Source: Flavobacterium muglaense (GTDB lineage Bacteria > Bacteroidota > Bacteroidia > Flavobacteriales > Flavobacteriaceae). From it: 64,000 nt of DNA. A model generated the notes under the pieces. The model saw nothing but the letters and a program-made list of their open reading frames with translations. It had not been told where the DNA came from and did no database searches. The translations under genes and the position numbers were made by a program. Of this stretch, positions 9,519 through 17,605 are shown piece by piece. Within the stretch, counting starts at the first letter, position 1. The number at the start of each line of letters is the position of its first letter. The DNA lies in NCBI RefSeq assembly GCF_014305155.1, contig NZ_JACRUK010000014.1, positions 16,246 to 80,245 of the forward strand, read 5' to 3'.

Positions 9519-9855
9519 TTAAAAAAGACGCGAACTCCTGTGTTACCCGAGTTTCGTCAGTTACTAAATTCCAATCCCTAAATACAACTTGTCCACTATC
9601 TTCGTTAAGCCATCTTCTGCGGGTGATATATAGATAAACTTGATGTCCACGAATAGGAAAATCTTGAATAGTTATCTCATCAAAGAATCCCTTGGAGCTT
9701 AATTTATATTGACGATATTCTTTTGGAATTGAATTAATCTCTTTTAAATAAAGATGAAGAATATCTTCTCCTTTTTTATAAGAAGTAAGTTCAAAGTATT
9801 CAACTATAATTTCTGGTAACAATAACTTGAGAAGTTCAACAAAAGAATCTTGCAT
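9493..9855 (-). CDS. IS transposase N-terminal region (ISAon1-type)
   Basis: This 120-residue protein matches the small N-terminal partner frame of ISAon1-type transposases, with an ITRRRWL stretch and a QEFASFLKEINRF tail. It probably carries the DNA-binding part of the transposase. Its stop at 9493-9495 lies inside the beginning of the catalytic frame. A slippery-looking TTTTTTAAAAG precedes the overlap. Confidence 0.75.
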   Translation of the reverse strand: MQDSFVELLKLLLPEIIVEYFELTSYKKGEDILHLYLKEINSIPKEYRQYKLSSKGFFDEITIQDFPIRGHQVYLYITRRRWLNEDSGQVVFRDWNLVTDETRVTQEFASFLKEINRFQA

Positions 9856-10043
9856 TTGTATTAAATTTTAAAATGCAAATATCTAAATTTAATATTTCCC
9901 CACAACATTTAGACTTGATCCCTTTTTAGACTAACAAATTTTTATGCCTAATTCTTGTCGCTCCACAGGTTTTGGGATTGATCCGAATTGATCCTGTTTT
10001 TGTGTTTTGCAATTTCAGGACGTGGTAAAATTAGTATAAAAAA

Positions 10044-10067
10044 AAAGCTGCAATTAATTGCAGCTTT
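10044..10067 (-). terminator. Rho-independent terminator (minus strand)
   Basis: The palindrome AAAGCTGCAATTAATTGCAGCTTT is preceded on the plus strand by a run of A, which is a T tail on the minus strand. It stands just downstream of the tRNA-like fragment at 10074-10105 and probably was that tRNA's terminator. The motif is split here as AAAGCTGCAATT / AATTGCAGCTTT. Confidence 0.7.
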
Positions 10068-10073
10068 ATATTG

Positions 10074-10105
10074 TGGGGAGAGTAGGATTCGAACCTATTC
10101 GGCTG
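10074..10105 (-). other. 3' tRNA-like fragment
   Basis: Read on the minus strand, a T arm (ATAGG / CCTAC around TTCGAAT, one mismatch) is followed by an acceptor-like strand TCTCCCC and A. The matching GGGGAGA 5' strand and an anticodon arm are not found upstream. I read it as the remnant of a tRNA 3' end, either an old attachment site or a decayed tRNA gene. The isotype cannot be told. Confidence 0.5.
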
Positions 10106-10573
10106 AAACCTTATCTGTGCTGCATTTCTCTAAATTTATAACCTAATGTGCCACGATGTTGCCATGAGAACTGAATGAATTTGTTTTATAGCTAAATTAT
10201 CATGTTATCAGCTAATTGACTTGATTATAATGAACGTAATAATTCATGTTTAGTAAAGTCAAATATAGCTAAATTTAGAATGGAATTGTATCAATTTTAA
10301 AAAATTATTATAGAATTATTGTTGCTTTTTTGATTTTTGGCAAGAATACTACTCAATGATGTGAGGGTATAATTGAACGTTTTAGTAGAGATAATTTTCA
10401 AATTTTCAAAATTTTAGGCATGCTTGGAAATCTAATGTGGCGATATAATTAAGGAAATATTATTCAAAAAATAAGATTTGATTGTAAATCATCCCATCGA
10501 CTGGAGTGATTGGGGCTTCAATCGAACACCTTATTCCAATTTTAACTTTTTTAGGCAACTGTTTTTAAAGCTA
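10106..10573. other. Intergenic region, no gene seen
   Basis: This is AT-rich sequence with no sustained open frame, no strong hairpin and no repeat that I can support. It separates the tRNA-like fragment from the pseudogene remnant. Confidence 0.5.
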
Positions 10574-10800
10574 TTATTCATTATATATTGTAAGACTACT
10601 AGCGACTCTACCATCTGACGAATTTAATAGCAACGTTCTTAAAGCAGTTCTTAAAGTTATTCCTGCTCGACCAAATTCAGAACCATTTTTACGTTTTCTT
10701 TGAAACGTAAGATCGTTTTTAATTATATTGGCATCAATTCCATCTTTTTCACGTGCTAAATGCCCGTCTTTAGTTTTGTAAAAAGTAATATTGTTTATAC
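10574..10800 (-). pseudogene. Remnant of a conserved flavobacterial hypothetical protein
   Basis: The minus strand reads ITFYKTKDGHLAREKDG, then QRKRKNGSEFGRAG, then LRTALRTLLLNSSDGRV before a stop at 10574-10576. I recognise this as the core of a small protein that is common and often multicopy in Flavobacteriia (FYKTxDGxLxREKGG and ENGxEFGRAGxAGKLLR). The usual N-terminus with its ATG is missing. A few residues are lost after EFGRAG, and the protein stops early after SSLTIYNE. The function of the family is unknown. Confidence 0.6.
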
Positions 10801-10858
10801 GCTTGATGAAGCAGGGCGTAGAAAGGAAAAATAATTTGAATGATATAGTTGGCTAATT

Positions 10859-12160
10859 TTATTTAAGTGTTTTTTTGAATTTCTTTCTAAGGAAATATAA
10901 TAAGCTCAACACTGTAATAAATATTGCAATAGCAATTACTTCAAATTGATTTAGATTAGTAAGTAGCCAAACTATAATTAGCGAAGATAAAATGGGGACT
11001 GTATAACCTCCTGGTATCCTGAAGCCGTCTTCTTTTAGAATGTTTTTTTTTCTTAATTTAATTACTGAAAGAGAAACGCCTAAATAAACTAATAGTATTG
11101 TTGCACTAGAAAAAACGGCTAATTGTTTAAACCCGCCCAAAGAAGAAAACAAGAATCCCAAGCTAGCATACACTATCACAGAAACATAAGGGGTAGCATA
11201 CTTTTTATGTACTTTAGAAAGAGGTTTAAAAGGTAGAACTTTGTCTTTTGAAGCACGAAATAATACTCTTGGCATTCCTAGCAGTTCACTACTTAAGGTA
11301 CCAAACATTGAAATTGCAGCACCAACTGTTAATATAGTAAAACCAATTGGTCCAAATACTTGATTAGCTACAATACTAAGCGGGTTCTCTTTGTAAGATG
11401 CCAAAGAATCTCCAAGTACACCTTGCGCTACTGTTTGGATAAGTATATATAGTGTCAAAACTCCGGCAATACTAAAAAAGATAGCTCTGGGTATATTTTT
11501 CTGTGGGTTATCAACTTCACCACTTACTGATAGTCCGGATTCAGCACCTTGAAAGGCAAAGAATAAAATAAGTGAAATAGTTCCAATATCATTTATACTC
11601 GGAATCGAATCAAAAGCTATATTGGCCATCGAAAATTCTCCCCAAGAAAAAAAGATAAGCAAAAAGAGAGGTATTAATTTACTAATGGTTAATATTTTTA
11701 CTAATCTCATTCCTTCTCGTACACCAATTACATTGATATATCCTAAGCCAGAAAATATGACTAAAAAGAATATTACCCTGATTATTTCTGATTTAAAGAA
11801 AGGAAATATAGATCCGATTATATCTGCTACAGCATTGGCTACTGCCGCATCGGCAGATATAGTTGATAAGCCAAAAAGGACAACGGTAAGAAAACCAAAA
11901 TAAGGGCCAAACGAAGATTGAATATAGGTGTATGCTCCTCCAGAAGTTGTTATTTTGCTCCCAACTTCAGCAAAACAAAGCATAACAAATGCAATTAATA
12001 GCCCGCAAAATAAATAAGCAAAAATACTTGCAGAGCCAAGACCAGCTGCAACTATTGCTGGTAGAGCAAAGATTCCGGCTCCCACCATTGTGTTTATCAA
12101 GTTAGCACTAAGGCCTAAAACGCCTATTTCTCTTTTTAAATGCTCTGTGGTTTCTGCCAT
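10859..12160 (-). CDS. APC-superfamily amino-acid permease
   Basis: This integral membrane transporter of 433 residues and about 12 hydrophobic segments belongs to the amino acid-polyamine-organocation superfamily. The N-terminal GAGIFALPAIVAAGLG stretch is the unwound substrate-binding part of helix 1, and GAESGLSVSGEVDNPQKNIP is the conserved helix 6-7 loop. It is the last gene of a nine-gene minus-strand operon, 36 bp after the FAD/Fe-S dehydrogenase. The operon encodes what looks like hydroxylysine breakdown, so hydroxylysine or lysine-like uptake across the inner membrane is the inferred role. Sequence alone cannot set the substrate. Confidence 0.88.
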   Translation of the reverse strand: MAETTEHLKREIGVLGLSANLINTMVGAGIFALPAIVAAGLGSASIFAYLFCGLLIAFVMLCFAEVGSKITTSGGAYTYIQSSFGPYFGFLTVVLFGLSTISADAAVANAVADIIGSIFPFFKSEIIRVIFFLVIFSGLGYINVIGVREGMRLVKILTISKLIPLFLLIFFSWGEFSMANIAFDSIPSINDIGTISLILFFAFQGAESGLSVSGEVDNPQKNIPRAIFFSIAGVLTLYILIQTVAQGVLGDSLASYKENPLSIVANQVFGPIGFTILTVGAAISMFGTLSSELLGMPRVLFRASKDKVLPFKPLSKVHKKYATPYVSVIVYASLGFLFSSLGGFKQLAVFSSATILLVYLGVSLSVIKLRKKNILKEDGFRIPGGYTVPILSSLIIVWLLTNLNQFEVIAIAIFITVLSLLYFLRKKFKKTLK

Positions 12161-12195
12161 TTTTATGGATTAATTAATTACATTATGTTTTTACA

Positions 12196-15147
12196 CTATT
12201 TTAAAGCATTAAATAATATCTTAACAGGATGTTCTGCTTTTCGTCCCGTCCCGTCTGCAATTTGATGTCTACAACTGGTTCCAGAGGCAGAGATTAAAGT
12301 TGCTTCAGCTTCTGATCGAATTGTTGGAAATAATACCAATTCTCCTATTTTCATTGAAATGTCATAATGTTCTTTTTCGTACCCAAATGAACCTGCCATT
12401 CCACAACATCCACTTGGGATATTTAAAACTGTATAATTTTTAGGCATACTCAAAATTTTCTTCAAAGGCACCAATGATGATAAAGCTTTCTGGAAGCAAT
12501 GTCCATGCATGCGTACACGCTCTTCTGAATCAGTAAAACTATCTGGTGAAATGCGTCCTTCTTCTAATTCTGTAGCAAGGAATTCCTCGATTAAAAAAGA
12601 TTTTTTGGCAAACGCTTGGGCTTTTGTTTTAAAATCACCGCGGCACAAATCAGGATATTCGTCACGGAACGATAAAATAGCCGATGGTTCGATTCCTATT
12701 AAAACTGCATTTTCAGGAATAGATTTGGCGAAATCCTGAGTGTTTTTCTCCGCAATTTCACGTGCTTCTTTAAGCATTCCTTTAGAGAGATAGGTTCTTC
12801 CGCTGATCCCAATTTCAGGAATTTCGACTTGATACCCTAAACGATTCAAGAGTTTGACGGCAGTCTGACCAATTTCGACATCATAATAATTTAGAAATTC
12901 ATCGTTGTACAGATATACTTTTCCGTTTTTAAAATTTCCTTTTTGCTCGTATTTTTTCATCCATTTTGCAAAAGTAATCTTGTGCATTAATGGTAAGTTT
13001 CTCTCGGTTGCAAACCCAGTAGATTTCTTGATGATGTTTCCTAATAGTCCTTTGGTTGATAAATTGTATGCCCAAGGTATAGAAGCAAAAAGCTTGTTTA
13101 TCAATGGTGTATTTCCAATCAGTTTTGAACGGAATTTCACGCCATTTTTATCATGATATTGTTGTAATGTTTCCGCTTTCAGCTTGGCCATATCTACATT
13201 TGAAGGACATTCTGATTTACATCCTTTACAACTTAAACAAAGATCTAAAACCTCAAGTAGTGCTTCATCATCAAACTTATTCTCTTTTGGGGAATTGGTA
13301 ATGGTTTCGCGCAGGATATTCGCTCTGGCTCGAGTAGTATGTTTCTCGTCACGGGTTGCCATATAACTGGGACACATAGTACCTCCACTTTTTTCTGTTT
13401 TTCGACAGTCTCCAGATCCGTTGCACATCTCAGCGGCGCGTAAAATTCCGTTTTGTTCAGAGAAATCAAAATAAGTATCCGGCATAGGAGTGTCCTGACC
13501 TGGTGTGTATCTCAGGCTGGTATCCATTGGTGGAGTATTTACAATTTTACCCGGATTGAAGACATTCCAAGGATCCCATGTTTGTTTTACCTGGATGAAT
13601 AATTGGTTAATTTCTTCACCTAACATCAATGAAATAAACTCGCCGCGTAATCTCCCGTCTCCGTGTTCGCCACTAAGGGAACCTTTATATTTTTTTACTA
13701 AATGTGCAATATCTGTAGCGATGGTTCTAAAAAGGGCTGTTCCTTCTTGTGTTTTCAAATCAAGAATAGGGCGTAGGTGTAATTCTCCTGTCGCGGCATG
13801 CGCATAATGCACACAGTTTAAGTTTCTTTCTTTTAGAATCGCATTAAAATTTTCGATGAAATCCGGCAAGTCGTTTACATCAACGGCTGTGTCTTCAATA
13901 ACAGCAACGGCCTTAGCATCTCCGGGGATATTAGATAATAATCCAAGTCCTGCTTTTCTTAGGGTCCAAACTTTGTTGGTATCCTCACCGTAAACAATAG
14001 GGAAGTGGTATCCTAAATTTTTAGAACGCATTACCGCTTCCATTTCTTTAGCGATTAGGTCGATTTCTTCTTTAGAATCTCTCAAAAATTCTACTGCCAA
14101 AATTGCCTGAGGATCGCCCTGTACAAAGAAACGGTTTTTGCTTTGTTCAATATTTTCTTTGGTACATTCCAAGATATAGTGGTCAATTAACTCCACACTA
14201 TCAGGATTGAATTTTAGTGCTTCTAAATTGGCTTTCAAAGATTCATTGATACTGTTAAAATGAACGCAAACCAAAGCTGCAAAAGGTTTTAACGCATCTA
14301 CAAGATTTAGTTTTATTTCCGTAGAAAAGAATAATGTTCCTTCAGATCCTGCAATTAATTTACAGAAATTAAATTTTTCATTAGAATTACCAAAGGGCAT
14401 ACTATCCGCCAATAAATCTAAAGCATAACCTGTATTTCTCCTTGGGATTGACTTTTTAGGGTAATTATCGTCGAATAAAGTTCTGTTCTCCGCCGAAGAT
14501 AAAATTTCTTTCGCCTGAACATAGATCGCTTGTTCCAAAGGACTCACTACATTAATTCCGTTGCATTTGTCTTCAAATTCAGCATTCGTCAATGCACCAA
14601 AGCTTGCTTCGTTGCCATCAGCTAAGAATCCCTTGATTTCAAGAACATGCTCACGTGTTGATCCGTAAATTACAGATCGCGCTCCGCAGGCATTGTTTCC
14701 TAGCATTCCACCAATCATACAACGATTAGAGGTAGATGTTTCAGGACCGAAAAACAGATTATGCGGTTTCAAGTGAATGTTCAATTCATCACGAATAACT
14801 CCGGGTTCAACCCAAGCCGTTTTGTTAGCTTGATCTACCGAAAGTATTTTGGTGAATTCTTGCGAAATATCAACCACAATTCCGTTTCCTACGACTTGAC
14901 CAGCAAGCGAAGTTCCAGCTGCTCTAGGAATTACACTACTATTATTTTCTCTTGCAAAAGCAATAATTTTTCGAATATCTTCCTTAGTTTTAGGGATGGC
15001 CACCGCCAAAGGCATTTCTCTATACGCACTAGCGTCTGTAGCATAAAGCGTACGCATAGTTTGGTCATAAAATAGTTTGCCTTCTAACTGTTTTTGTAAA
15101 CTAGTAAGACTACCATTGCTGTCAGAAGCGGTATTGTTATTTTTCAT
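12196..15147 (-). CDS. FAD/Fe-S oxidoreductase, probable D-2-hydroxyglutarate dehydrogenase (YdiJ-like)
   Basis: This 983-residue protein joins a GlcD-type flavin half to a GlcF-type iron-sulfur half. The FAD motif PRAAGTSLAG is at 74-83, and the C-terminal oxidase domain carries HAATGELHLRP near 450 and GEHGDGR at 493-499. Cluster cysteines include 575, 581 and 592 and CLSCKGCKSEC (637-647), and a CCG-type motif is near the C-terminus. Length and domain order match E. coli YdiJ and the Pseudomonas putida enzyme that oxidises D-2-hydroxyglutarate to 2-oxoglutarate. A D-lactate or glycolate role is possible, but the DUF1338 (HglS-like) gene in the same operon would supply D-2-hydroxyglutarate. 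It is 32 bp after the kinase/phospho-lyase gene. Confidence 0.82.
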   Translation of the reverse strand: MKNNNTASDSNGSLTSLQKQLEGKLFYDQTMRTLYATDASAYREMPLAVAIPKTKEDIRKIIAFARENNSSVIPRAAGTSLAGQVVGNGIVVDISQEFTKILSVDQANKTAWVEPGVIRDELNIHLKPHNLFFGPETSTSNRCMIGGMLGNNACGARSVIYGSTREHVLEIKGFLADGNEASFGALTNAEFEDKCNGINVVSPLEQAIYVQAKEILSSAENRTLFDDNYPKKSIPRRNTGYALDLLADSMPFGNSNEKFNFCKLIAGSEGTLFFSTEIKLNLVDALKPFAALVCVHFNSINESLKANLEALKFNPDSVELIDHYILECTKENIEQSKNRFFVQGDPQAILAVEFLRDSKEEIDLIAKEMEAVMRSKNLGYHFPIVYGEDTNKVWTLRKAGLGLLSNIPGDAKAVAVIEDTAVDVNDLPDFIENFNAILKERNLNCVHYAHAATGELHLRPILDLKTQEGTALFRTIATDIAHLVKKYKGSLSGEHGDGRLRGEFISLMLGEEINQLFIQVKQTWDPWNVFNPGKIVNTPPMDTSLRYTPGQDTPMPDTYFDFSEQNGILRAAEMCNGSGDCRKTEKSGGTMCPSYMATRDEKHTTRARANILRETITNSPKENKFDDEALLEVLDLCLSCKGCKSECPSNVDMAKLKAETLQQYHDKNGVKFRSKLIGNTPLINKLFASIPWAYNLSTKGLLGNIIKKSTGFATERNLPLMHKITFAKWMKKYEQKGNFKNGKVYLYNDEFLNYYDVEIGQTAVKLLNRLGYQVEIPEIGISGRTYLSKGMLKEAREIAEKNTQDFAKSIPENAVLIGIEPSAILSFRDEYPDLCRGDFKTKAQAFAKKSFLIEEFLATELEEGRISPDSFTDSEERVRMHGHCFQKALSSLVPLKKILSMPKNYTVLNIPSGCCGMAGSFGYEKEHYDISMKIGELVLFPTIRSEAEATLISASGTSCRHQIADGTGRKAEHPVKILFNALK

Positions 15148-15178
15148 TTAAAACAAAATCATTTTTTAATATAAAACG

Positions 15179-17476
15179 CTACAATTCACTTAAAGCAATA
15201 TCTAAATACTGTATCATTTCATCAGCATTTTGCTTATTGAAAGGCATAGGCGGTTTTATTTTTAAAACATTGTGCAAAGGTCCATCTGTACTCAATAGAT
15301 ATCCTTTCTCTTTCATTTTTTCTACTACGATGTCAATTTCAGGAACAGCGGGTTCCATTGTTTGTCGGTCTTTTACCATCTCAGCACCAATGAACAATCC
15401 ATGTCCTCTTACGTCGCTAATAATTGGGTATTTAGCCATTAAACTTCTTAATCCATCCATCAAGTGATTTCCCACTTCTAATGCATGTTGCTGCATTTCT
15501 TCTTCTTGAATCACATCTAAGACAGCTAACCCAGCGGTCATAGAAACAGGATTTCCTCCATAGGTGTTGAAATATTCCATTCCGTTATTGAAAGCATCGG
15601 CAATTTTATTAGTGACAATTACAGCGGCTAGTGGATGGCCATTTCCTATTGGTTTTCCTAATACAACAATATCTGGAACTACATTTTGCAATTCGAATCC
15701 CCAAAAATGATCGCCTATTCTACCAAAACCAACCTGAACTTCATCAGCAATACACACACCGCCTGCGGCTCGTACATATTCGTATGTTGTTTTTAAGTAA
15801 TTCTCAGGAAGCGGAATTTGTCCACCAACACCCAATAGGGTTTCGCAGATAAAAACAGCTGGTGCTTTTCCTTCTTTTTTCAATACTTCAATGATGCGTT
15901 GTACATCGGCAGCATATTTTTCGCCTGCATTTGCGTCTCCATATTTATAAGGGCCTCGGTATAAATCTGGATTAATGGCTTTGTGAATCCACGGCATTTT
16001 ACCAAAACCGCCTTTGCTATCAAATTTATACGGACTCATTTCCATAGCAACTGTTGAGGTGCCGTGATAAGCATGATCGAGTACGATTAGGTCTTTCTGT
16101 TTAGTGTAATGGCGGCTCATTCGAACCGCTAAATCATTGGCCTCACTTCCCGAATTTACGAAGTAGCAAACACTTAAAGCATCTGGTAATGTTGCCGTAA
16201 GTTTCTCTGCATATTCTATTATAGTGTCATTTAAATACCTAGTATTAGTATTTAAAGTGGCAATTTGTTTTTGCATTCTTCGAACCACAATAGGATGACA
16301 ATGGCCTACATGCGAAGGATTATTTACACAATCAACAAAGGTTCTTCCTTTATCATCATAAATATATTGCAAGGCTCCTTTGACAATTTTTAATTTGTCT
16401 TTGTAACCAATACTCAAATTACGGCCTACGTTTTTTTGTCGACTTTCCAACAATTCAGTATAATCTTCATTATTGATTGTTCCTTCAAAACCACAGGCAT
16501 TACGGAATGCATCTTGTGCTTTGATAGGGTTAATTTTAATAAGTTGGAACAATAAATCCCAGGCAGGTTTTTCAGTAATAAAGTGATGCTCATTGTTACT
16601 GTCTAATGAGGCATTATAAGCCGATTGTGTTACGCTGATACATAGTCTTCCTGCAATCAAATAATATAAAAGGTCTAATTCTTTTTCGGTAAGCGCGTAT
16701 GATTTATGGTATCCCTCGACAATGCTAGCAGCAACTGCTAATGGGTCTTTTTCCCCAAGCATTGCGTAAGTACAAGTTATCGCTAAGTTGTTTATTAGCG
16801 CTGTGTAAACCATGTCACCAAAATCAATCAAACCACTCACTTGATTGTCTTGTACTAATACGTTGTAATCATTGGCATCATTATGAATGTAAGCGTGTCG
16901 TAAGTGATGTATTTGTGGCAGTACTTCGGTGTCAAACTGTAGCAGAAAATAACCGGCAATGCGTCTTTTTTCGTGATTAAGTATATGTTTTAAATTGTCA
17001 TTGGCATCACTAGCTCTATTGATGTCCCAAGTATAATTGCGATGCATTGCTGGATGGGAAAAATCCTGAAGAACATGATCCATATTTCCCATAAAACAGC
17101 CTAAATTGTAATATAATTCATTTGATTTTGTTTCTTTTTCAACCCAAAAAGTACCATCCAAGAAGTTAAGAATCCTTAGATAATAGGTTTTTGAATCAAC
17201 TACTATTTTGGTTAATTCTTCGCCTTGTTTATTGATGGAAAAGTGTTGGAAACGATCTGAAATCGTGCTGTTTGTTAGATGCTGAATGATTTTAACCTGT
17301 GCCTCTAAAAAAGGAAAAGGATGACTCTCATTTGATATTTTTAGAATATATTTTTCGTTTTTCTCATTCGATAAAAGAAAATTTAATTCATCATACCCAT
17401 TTAATGTTTTCACAGTTACGTTTAAGCCGTAATGTTCTTTAACTAAGTGTTGAATAGTTGCTTCTGAAAAAGTCAT
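15179..17476 (-). CDS. Fused APH-type kinase and class-III PLP phospho-lyase (probable hydroxylysine kinase / phosphohydroxylysine phospho-lyase)
   Basis: There are two enzymes in one chain. Residues 1-330 are an aminoglycoside-phosphotransferase-type kinase with catalytic His198-Asn-Asp200, Asn205 and metal-binding Asp218 (LIDFGD). Residues about 350-765 are a class-III aminotransferase-fold PLP enzyme with HAYHGTS at 468-474, Asp578 (IADEVQ) contacting the cofactor and Schiff-base Lys608 ([10 protein letters not shown]). The second half resembles the animal phospho-lyases ETNPPL and PHYKPL. Animals use separate HYKK kinase and PHYKPL lyase to turn 5-hydroxylysine into 2-aminoadipate semialdehyde; here both are joined. 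The longer bacterial relatives with an M23 peptidase insert differ, as no such insert is present. Phosphoethanolamine is the main alternative substrate, but the operon's antiquitin and DUF1338 genes favour hydroxylysine. Confidence 0.82.
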   Translation of the reverse strand: MTFSEATIQHLVKEHYGLNVTVKTLNGYDELNFLLSNEKNEKYILKISNESHPFPFLEAQVKIIQHLTNSTISDRFQHFSINKQGEELTKIVVDSKTYYLRILNFLDGTFWVEKETKSNELYYNLGCFMGNMDHVLQDFSHPAMHRNYTWDINRASDANDNLKHILNHEKRRIAGYFLLQFDTEVLPQIHHLRHAYIHNDANDYNVLVQDNQVSGLIDFGDMVYTALINNLAITCTYAMLGEKDPLAVAASIVEGYHKSYALTEKELDLLYYLIAGRLCISVTQSAYNASLDSNNEHHFITEKPAWDLLFQLIKINPIKAQDAFRNACGFEGTINNEDYTELLESRQKNVGRNLSIGYKDKLKIVKGALQYIYDDKGRTFVDCVNNPSHVGHCHPIVVRRMQKQIATLNTNTRYLNDTIIEYAEKLTATLPDALSVCYFVNSGSEANDLAVRMSRHYTKQKDLIVLDHAYHGTSTVAMEMSPYKFDSKGGFGKMPWIHKAINPDLYRGPYKYGDANAGEKYAADVQRIIEVLKKEGKAPAVFICETLLGVGGQIPLPENYLKTTYEYVRAAGGVCIADEVQVGFGRIGDHFWGFELQNVVPDIVVLGKPIGNGHPLAAVIVTNKIADAFNNGMEYFNTYGGNPVSMTAGLAVLDVIQEEEMQQHALEVGNHLMDGLRSLMAKYPIISDVRGHGLFIGAEMVKDRQTMEPAVPEIDIVVEKMKEKGYLLSTDGPLHNVLKIKPPMPFNKQNADEMIQYLDIALSEL

Positions 17477-17560
17477 TGGTATTGTATTAAATTGTTTTTG
17501 TCTGTTTTCTTGTAATCCTATAAGGTCTTTTTTTGACCTTGTAGGTATCTATAATTAAAT

Positions 17561-17585
17561 CTACAAGGTTTCGAAAACCTTGTAG
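17561..17585. repeat. Palindromic element between GH42 and kinase/lyase genes
   Basis: This is a perfect 11-bp inverted repeat, CTACAAGGTTT / AAACCTTGTAG, around CGA. A related half (GACCTTGTAG) stands about 25 bp away at 17535-17544. It occupies the 129-bp gap between two operon genes and looks like a small dispersed palindromic repeat of the REP kind. It may act as an RNA stem that tunes expression of the downstream genes. Confidence 0.55.
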
Positions 17586-17605
17586 GATGAAATCCGAGGC
17601 TTTTT

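Larger units (their letters stand above)
8493..9984 (-). mobile_element. ISAon1-type insertion sequence, about 1.49 kb
   Basis: The element is bounded by 44-bp perfect inverted repeats at 8493-8536 and 9941-9984 (outer end GGATCAATCCCAAAACCTGT). The similarity runs inward for about 20 more bases with three mismatches. Between them are two minus-strand frames: a short N-terminal frame and a DDE transposase frame, the two-part layout I associate with the ISAon1 group of Bacteroidota. No clear target-site duplication is visible. The element sits just outside the island's tRNA scar. Confidence 0.85.

Noticed and set aside
8485..9994. Target-site duplication around the insertion sequence
   Set aside because: Bases flanking the inverted repeats (CTTTTTAA on the left, GAATTGAT on the right) do not match, so no duplication can be claimed.
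12196..15147. First reading as D-lactate or glycolate dehydrogenase
   Set aside because: The domain order alone allows it, but length, YdiJ likeness and the operon partner DUF1338 make D-2-hydroxyglutarate the better substrate.
15179..17476. Reading of the PLP half as 4-aminobutyrate aminotransferase or as ethanolamine-phosphate lyase
   Set aside because: The class-III fold fits several activities, but the fused kinase and the antiquitin/DUF1338 neighbours point to phosphohydroxylysine; ethanolamine stays as an alternative.
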